Shown here: positions 59,201-64,000 of the stretch, piece after piece
How the letters are laid out: the number at the start of each line of letters is the position of its first letter
How positions within the stretch are numbered: the stretch's first letter is position 1
NCBI GenBank assembly: GCA_043228905.1
Contig: JBHGNT010000022.1
Location: forward strand, 12,400,001 to 12,464,000
Direction of reading: 5' to 3'
Length of the DNA: 64,000 nucleotides
DNA from: Azolla caroliniana
Taxonomy: Eukaryota > Polypodiophyta
Position numbers and translations under genes: made by a program
Notes under the pieces: model-generated
What the model was told of the DNA's origin: nothing
Databases searched by the model: none
Seen by the model: the letters and a program-made list of their open reading frames with translations, nothing else

Positions 59201-62200
59201 AAGGAAACATTGAGACAATTCAACTGGTTTATTTTACTATAAAAGAAATGATACCTCAGACCTGTTCATGTGGGAAAATATTGAAGCATATTAGACCATG
59301 CAGAAAATCTATGCTTGAATTATTGCATTTTGATCAATTCAAAGTGCCAAAAATCCATAAAAAATATCTCTCAGATATCATTGCCCATACAATGTTCCAC
59401 TGTTGTGTCATGTTTGGCACATGGAATGAGCAACATGGAATTGAGTAAAAAAGTGAATATGAGATCTACAGCTAGAATATCCTGTTAAGAACATACAGGT
59501 TACAGAGTCAAAACCATCTTGAGCAGAAAAGGTCACTTTTCAGAAATATGAAGAAATGCTCCTTTTTGACATTTCATCGTTAGCATCCAAGGACAAATAG
59601 TCTAACAAATTATCTATAGCATATATATATAGACAAATAGTCTACAGTAGCTGAAAGATCATCCATACATAGACTATATAGCAAAGGGTAATTGGTTAAA
59701 AAATCCTATTATTAATATAAAGATCAAAGTTTCAAAAGCTTCTTGAGCCAAAAGTGGTCAATTTTGCAAAAAATGCTAATTTAACATCAAGATCCCACTA
59801 TTTGAAGATTGCGTACAAAGACCAATGATCTTGCTATGTTATATAATATATCTACTATAGCTGATAACTTTTGAAAAGACTCCCCAATTTCATTTCGTAA
59901 TTATCAAAGGTCTACTTGGGAAGTCTCATGAAATAATAATAAGTTAATTGTTGGAGATAGCATTACCAAGAAAACAAAGTTTTCCAAGACTTACAGCCTA
60001 AAGGGGGAGGAATCACATATCAATTGCTTGCAATCAAATAGCTTTAATTTGCATAAGAACACAATTAATTTATTTAAGCAAACGAAAAACGAAAATTAGG
60101 AAATGAGTCATACCATATTTATCACAATGGTAAGCTAAAGTCAATCCAACATCTATGATCAATTTCCCTAGCTCCTTGAAAGCTGATGGACATCCAACAT
60201 CTATGATTAATTTTTCTGCCTCCTTGAAAGCTCTAATAAATGAAACACACGCACCTTGCTCAAGTTCTGGAATATCTTTGGTTGGCCATAAGTTTGGGCG
60301 ACAATATGAAGGGTACCTGGAGTTAAATTAAAATGGAATATAACAGCATGAAAAACTCTAGACAGTACAGTTTCTCCTAGAACTATGCACATTAGCATCT
60401 GACTTCAGTTCATCAGTGTTTTACCTTTGTATTAACAGTTGATCTGAGGTAGGCCTGTCTACCAAAGGATTGGCATAAAAGGATCCTTTTAAGACATCTG
60501 AAATGTACAATGCAAGCAGAATTCATCCGCAACATATCATTGAACACATGATGAATGAGAAATAAAATATAACACTAACAAAGGAAATATCCTGCTGCAA
60601 ATATCATGCGCACATTCTTTTTAACAAGAAAACAACATGTTCATGTTTGATGAGCACAAATGCATCCATCATATTATAAAACTCTGCATCCATAATCTTT
60701 TGAGGATGAGGAGATGAGATGCCATAGCTCCGACAACCAAGCTCGAACACACACACATTTATATATATTCAATAATCAAATAAATAATTTATTTATTACA
60801 TATTCACCCATGCACCTCATTTTTATACTTTTATTAATTATTAGTTATTTTTTAAATTGCTATCTTTAATTCAATCATTCTTATAATTATTTTTATTTTT
60901 AAATTTATTGACAGCCAGGCTGTTTTTAAATCAGTGTGGGATCTTGCATTTGTTCACAATGTTTCCTTCTCCTACACCAGCACGGCTTATTGTTATTTTT
61001 AAATTTATTGACAGGTGGGCTGTTTTTAGATCAGTTTGGGAACTTGGATTTGTTCACGATGTTTCTTTATCCTAACACTTGCACAAATGGTTCCTTCAGC
61101 TCCCATCTTAATCTTTCCTTCAGCTCCCAAATGGTCGAAAGACTATATGGTTCACCAATAGAGGCATTTTCTTTTACTGTTGTTAATGCAGATGGTCTAG
61201 TTTTGTTTTCAGATCCTATGGATGCAAAGCAAACACTTACCAGATTCCTATGCATTTAGTGGGTTTGCAGTCAGCATAACAACTCAACCTAGTGAATCAT
61301 CAGAACTATAGGTGGAATAAATGTGTTGAGCATCGCCTTGGGAATTCCTAAACAACTGCTAGAAACTAAAAATATTTATCTCTGGTACATGAGTTTAAAG
61401 AAGCTCCACTTTATGTAGTGGAAGAGTGTGAGGGTTGCATTTTACTTTTATCATTGAATGGGAGGGGGGGGGGGGAATACAGAAATGGTTTGTATGCCAC
61501 CACTTGCGATAAAAAACATGTTGTTGCTTCCAACAAAGGACAAAGACCAATTGAGGTGATTGCTCAACCAATGGTATCAGGTAAGAAATTCTTATTTATT
61601 AACAGCTCTTTTAAATCAGCAAGAAATTATAATACGTACTGCACATGTTTTCCCAATTTCCAAGTTCTGTATGACAAAGCTTAATTGATTTACTAATACC
61701 TGACTCCATGGTGATATAGCCTATTTATGTCTCCGCCATAATGGATTCCCACACAATGTCTAATATGGAACAAGGAAAAGAAAATTTATTTCTCCTTGTT
61801 CCAGAATTCCACTCTTTAGGAGCTACTTGTTAGATATAATCAATGATCAACCCCAACTTGTCAATTTATCCCCACATGTACTCTTAGAGTGCACATTTTG
61901 TGATAGCGCCCCAAATGAGGAGTAGCTATAGTGCAACCCAACAAATTGGGTCGAGAAGGTGCAATGTAGGAAACCGTAAATGAGGACAGAATGTATTAAG
62001 GAAAGAGGGAAGTAGGGTAATAGGATTGACTAGTCAAGTCGACTAGAAGAATATCCCGTGGGCAAGTTACGATGTACTAGTCTTGAAGTATGAGCCATTG
62101 ACTTTAAGATAAGTACTATCTAGCACTAGCTTGTATCTAGGGAGCTGGGTCATATTAAATGGCAAGTCAGTTGACAGAAAAGGAATACCTGCACAACTAT

Positions 62201-63666
62201 TAAATGACCAGCACATTTAACATGACACAGAGACCAAAGAGAGGATATAATCCACTCTCTCTATCTCTTACACAATGGCTGTGACTATTATCTGTCCCCA
62301 CTAATTTTGTGGTCGCCTGGTCTAGATCCCATCTAAGCTCTAAGGTGTGAGCGCATGGGTGGACTACCATTCTGAGCTACTCTCATATGTAACTCTATAT
62401 GCCTATCTAATCGATTCTCAATATTTCTAACCCTATTTTGGTACAATAATCAATGTGGCCGGAAGTCAAGTATAGTCTTATGGATGTTTGACTCACAAAG
62501 CAACTTCTAACAAATTTAACAATCTTCAACCCTAAGAAATAAACATCATCTACCTGGACGACCTGATTCCAAAATCTCCTTCCCATGGCTCCAACCAAAA
62601 GAGTACCTATAATGAGAGAACAAACAAAAACAGAAAAGAGTGTCAAAACTCGAACGAAAATTATTGAGCAAAAAAATGGAATCAGCTAAAAGACAATCAG
62701 AGATACACATTACCCAGTGAATAAACATGTGTGCAGGGTGTGTGTGTGTAAACATAGATGTTTTTATCCGTGACACAAACCCATAATCTAAAGGTTATAA
62801 AACCTATACCTATACTTTCGCCATAATTTGAGCCAGAAAATCCAATATCATTTTGGTCTACAGCACAAATAAACCAAAGTGGCATCACCAAGGAGTTCTA
62901 AGAATATTGTTTTCACTTTTAGAGACAATTACTTCGCATTAGTTGAAGAAAACTGGTCATGAAAGTCAATCTAGAATATAGGTCCTTTTTTCCACAGTCT
63001 TCTTAGCCATAGTAATTATGGTTTGCAACCACATATAAGAGTATTCATGGTCTCCTATACCATGATATGATGTTTGGGAAGTAAAAATTGTTGAAAATAC
63101 TTGGAGGTCATTTGCACCATTCAAGCAAGTTGAGGACTAGTTTTTGGGTTGCTGTATTTACAATTCTACATGCTTCCAACATATTATGTGGGTCAATGAA
63201 TCCTTTTGCAAGCTTCTTTGACATAACCATGAAGATGCATCCCAATCTATAAAGGGAGAATTGCTCTCATGTGAAGCGTCATCAATAGAATTTTATTGTG
63301 AGCAGTAGAGAAAAAAAGAATTGCATGAAAAAGTGATGGTTATCTTACTCAAAAAATATGCTATAAGACATCTTATTAATAAAAGCTTGGGGTAATTGAT
63401 TGTCAGAAAAAAGTTATGCAAATTCATACCTGCTGCGTGGGTCTTCAAGTGTTTTCTTAACATCATCAGGAAGAGCTGCAAGGCTTGCATAAATTGAACA
63501 ACCCTCAAAAACTTCTTTTAAAAAAAAGATATATTTCTTACACTTTATAAAAAACAAATATAGGAATTTGCTAGGGTCAATCACATCTTTTAATCCATTC
63601 TTTTGCTGATGTATACCTTTCAGCTAACAGCAGCAGTCTCTGCCTCAGTTCTTTATAGGAAGGAAC
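56211..63666 (-). CDS. 2-oxoglutarate/Fe(II) dioxygenase-like protein (isopenicillin N synthase-like fold), 5' truncated
   Basis: Non-haem iron oxygenase superfamily; substrate unknown. Twelve exons in phase: 63617-63666, 63430-63483, 62554-62606, 60425-60497, 60114-60316, 58934-59039, 57582-57655, 57111-57211, 56665-56760, 56522-56589, 56365-56413 and 56211-56288; 334 visible residues. Iron ligands: His and Asp of CGWHLDHGSLTG and His of LHATPHCVR. Other family words: RYSFGWSHGKE, YCRPNLWPTKDIPELE, LHYFAPPC, GLYVKTRNGEIVK, IAYQMGETTEYLTEG, GVARNTFAVFMQPQW and the end GDFSEETLSKYYKVEL. The start and first exon(s) are off the right edge or unrecognised in 63667-64000. Exon 60114-60316 has an in-frame 48-bp tandem duplication (AFKEAEKLIIDVG / AFKELGKLIIDVG). 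Ligands are intact, so it may be active. Confidence 0.85.
60498..62553 (-). other. 2-kb intron of the dioxygenase gene
   Basis: Contains a ~100-bp direct duplication (aaatttattgacag..gggctgtttttaratcag at 60901 and 61001) and a G-run (ggaggggggggggg, about 61461-61474). The plus-strand open frames here have no homology I recognise. Confidence 0.65.
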
Positions 63667-64000
63667 CTATGAATAACATTAACATCAATATTACTAAACC
63701 CCTGAATTGAGAGATCAAATTGTTTTTCATTTGTTTTTACTTGTTATAAATAAGAAAAAAAGTAAAACCTCACTTGCCCTTAAACATATACTTTGTCCTT
63801 CATCCCAATTCACAATGGTTTTCTTTAAAACTAAAGAGATTGGTCTGTAAAGTTTCTTGTTACCCTAGGGAAGGTGTACACATATCTGCTCACCTTTCGC
63901 CCCTTTGAAACTATATGCTCTTTTTTAATATCATATATAAAAGCCATTTGGTTTGCATTATATGCTTAATTTAGTTTGATTTGCACAAATGGCATTATGG
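63667..64000. other. Right edge, upstream part of dioxygenase gene
   Basis: Should hold an intron, and perhaps part of the first exon, of the dioxygenase. AT-rich; no exon could be supported. Confidence 0.4.

Noticed and set aside
61418-61684. Plus-strand 88-residue frame
   Set aside because: Starts at a non-ATG codon, spans a G homopolymer and lies in an intron of the minus-strand dioxygenase.
1-64000. CRISPR arrays, operons, prophage or toxin-antitoxin loci
   Set aside because: The window is plant nuclear DNA. Tandem repeats here lack spacer structure and no bacterial-type gene cluster is present.

Overview
The window is nuclear DNA from a land plant. Evidence is the split genes with GT-AG introns, plant-type proteins (cytosolic HSP101, a SUD1/CER9-like RING-CH ligase, a PAT10-like S-acyltransferase), plant-style Ty1/copia and Ty3/gypsy elements, AT-rich intergenic DNA and many microsatellites. 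The lineage is not decided by the sequence. A Pol eta that reads more like yeast Rad30 than the Pol eta I recall from flowering plants is a weak hint of a non-seed plant. All gene models below were built by hand from homology, splice signals and reading phase.

Layout. 1-1992 (minus): 5' part of a Pol eta gene running off the left edge. 3676-10138 (minus): a complete nine-exon SUD1/DOA10-type ER ubiquitin ligase of about 1151 residues. 13462-26568 (plus): a decayed Tnt1-like copia element whose 5' LTR was broken by later insertions, among them a GC-rich Ty3/gypsy element (14518-21825) whose own 3' LTR was in turn hit by a solo copia-type LTR (21135-21763). 26642-27654 (plus): an HpcH/HpaI-type aldolase gene starting about 75 bases after the truncated copia 3' LTR. 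27655-38325: about 11 kb with no recognised gene, holding gypsy fossils, SINE-like pieces and AT-rich repeats.

38326-39014 is a very dense array of heat shock elements, followed by the ten-exon HSP101/ClpB gene (39558-45305, 918 residues). 46553-47689 (minus) is an open frame made largely of five 46-residue repeats, of uncertain reality. 47946-54263 (plus) is a PAT10-like DHHC palmitoyltransferase with a fossil gypsy RT and an inverted repeat in its introns. 56211-63666 (minus) is the main part of a 2-oxoglutarate/Fe(II) dioxygenase-like gene whose 5' end lies off the right edge.

The protein genes are unrelated housekeeping or stress genes, not a pathway cluster. The most striking non-genic features are the HSE array before HSP101 (at least 12 modules, partly made by 84-bp tandem amplification), a second HSE-bearing promoter duplication in the retroelement nest, and a gypsy element whose protein motifs and base composition look like those of basidiomycete fungi. 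I did not find a clearly new multi-gene system.
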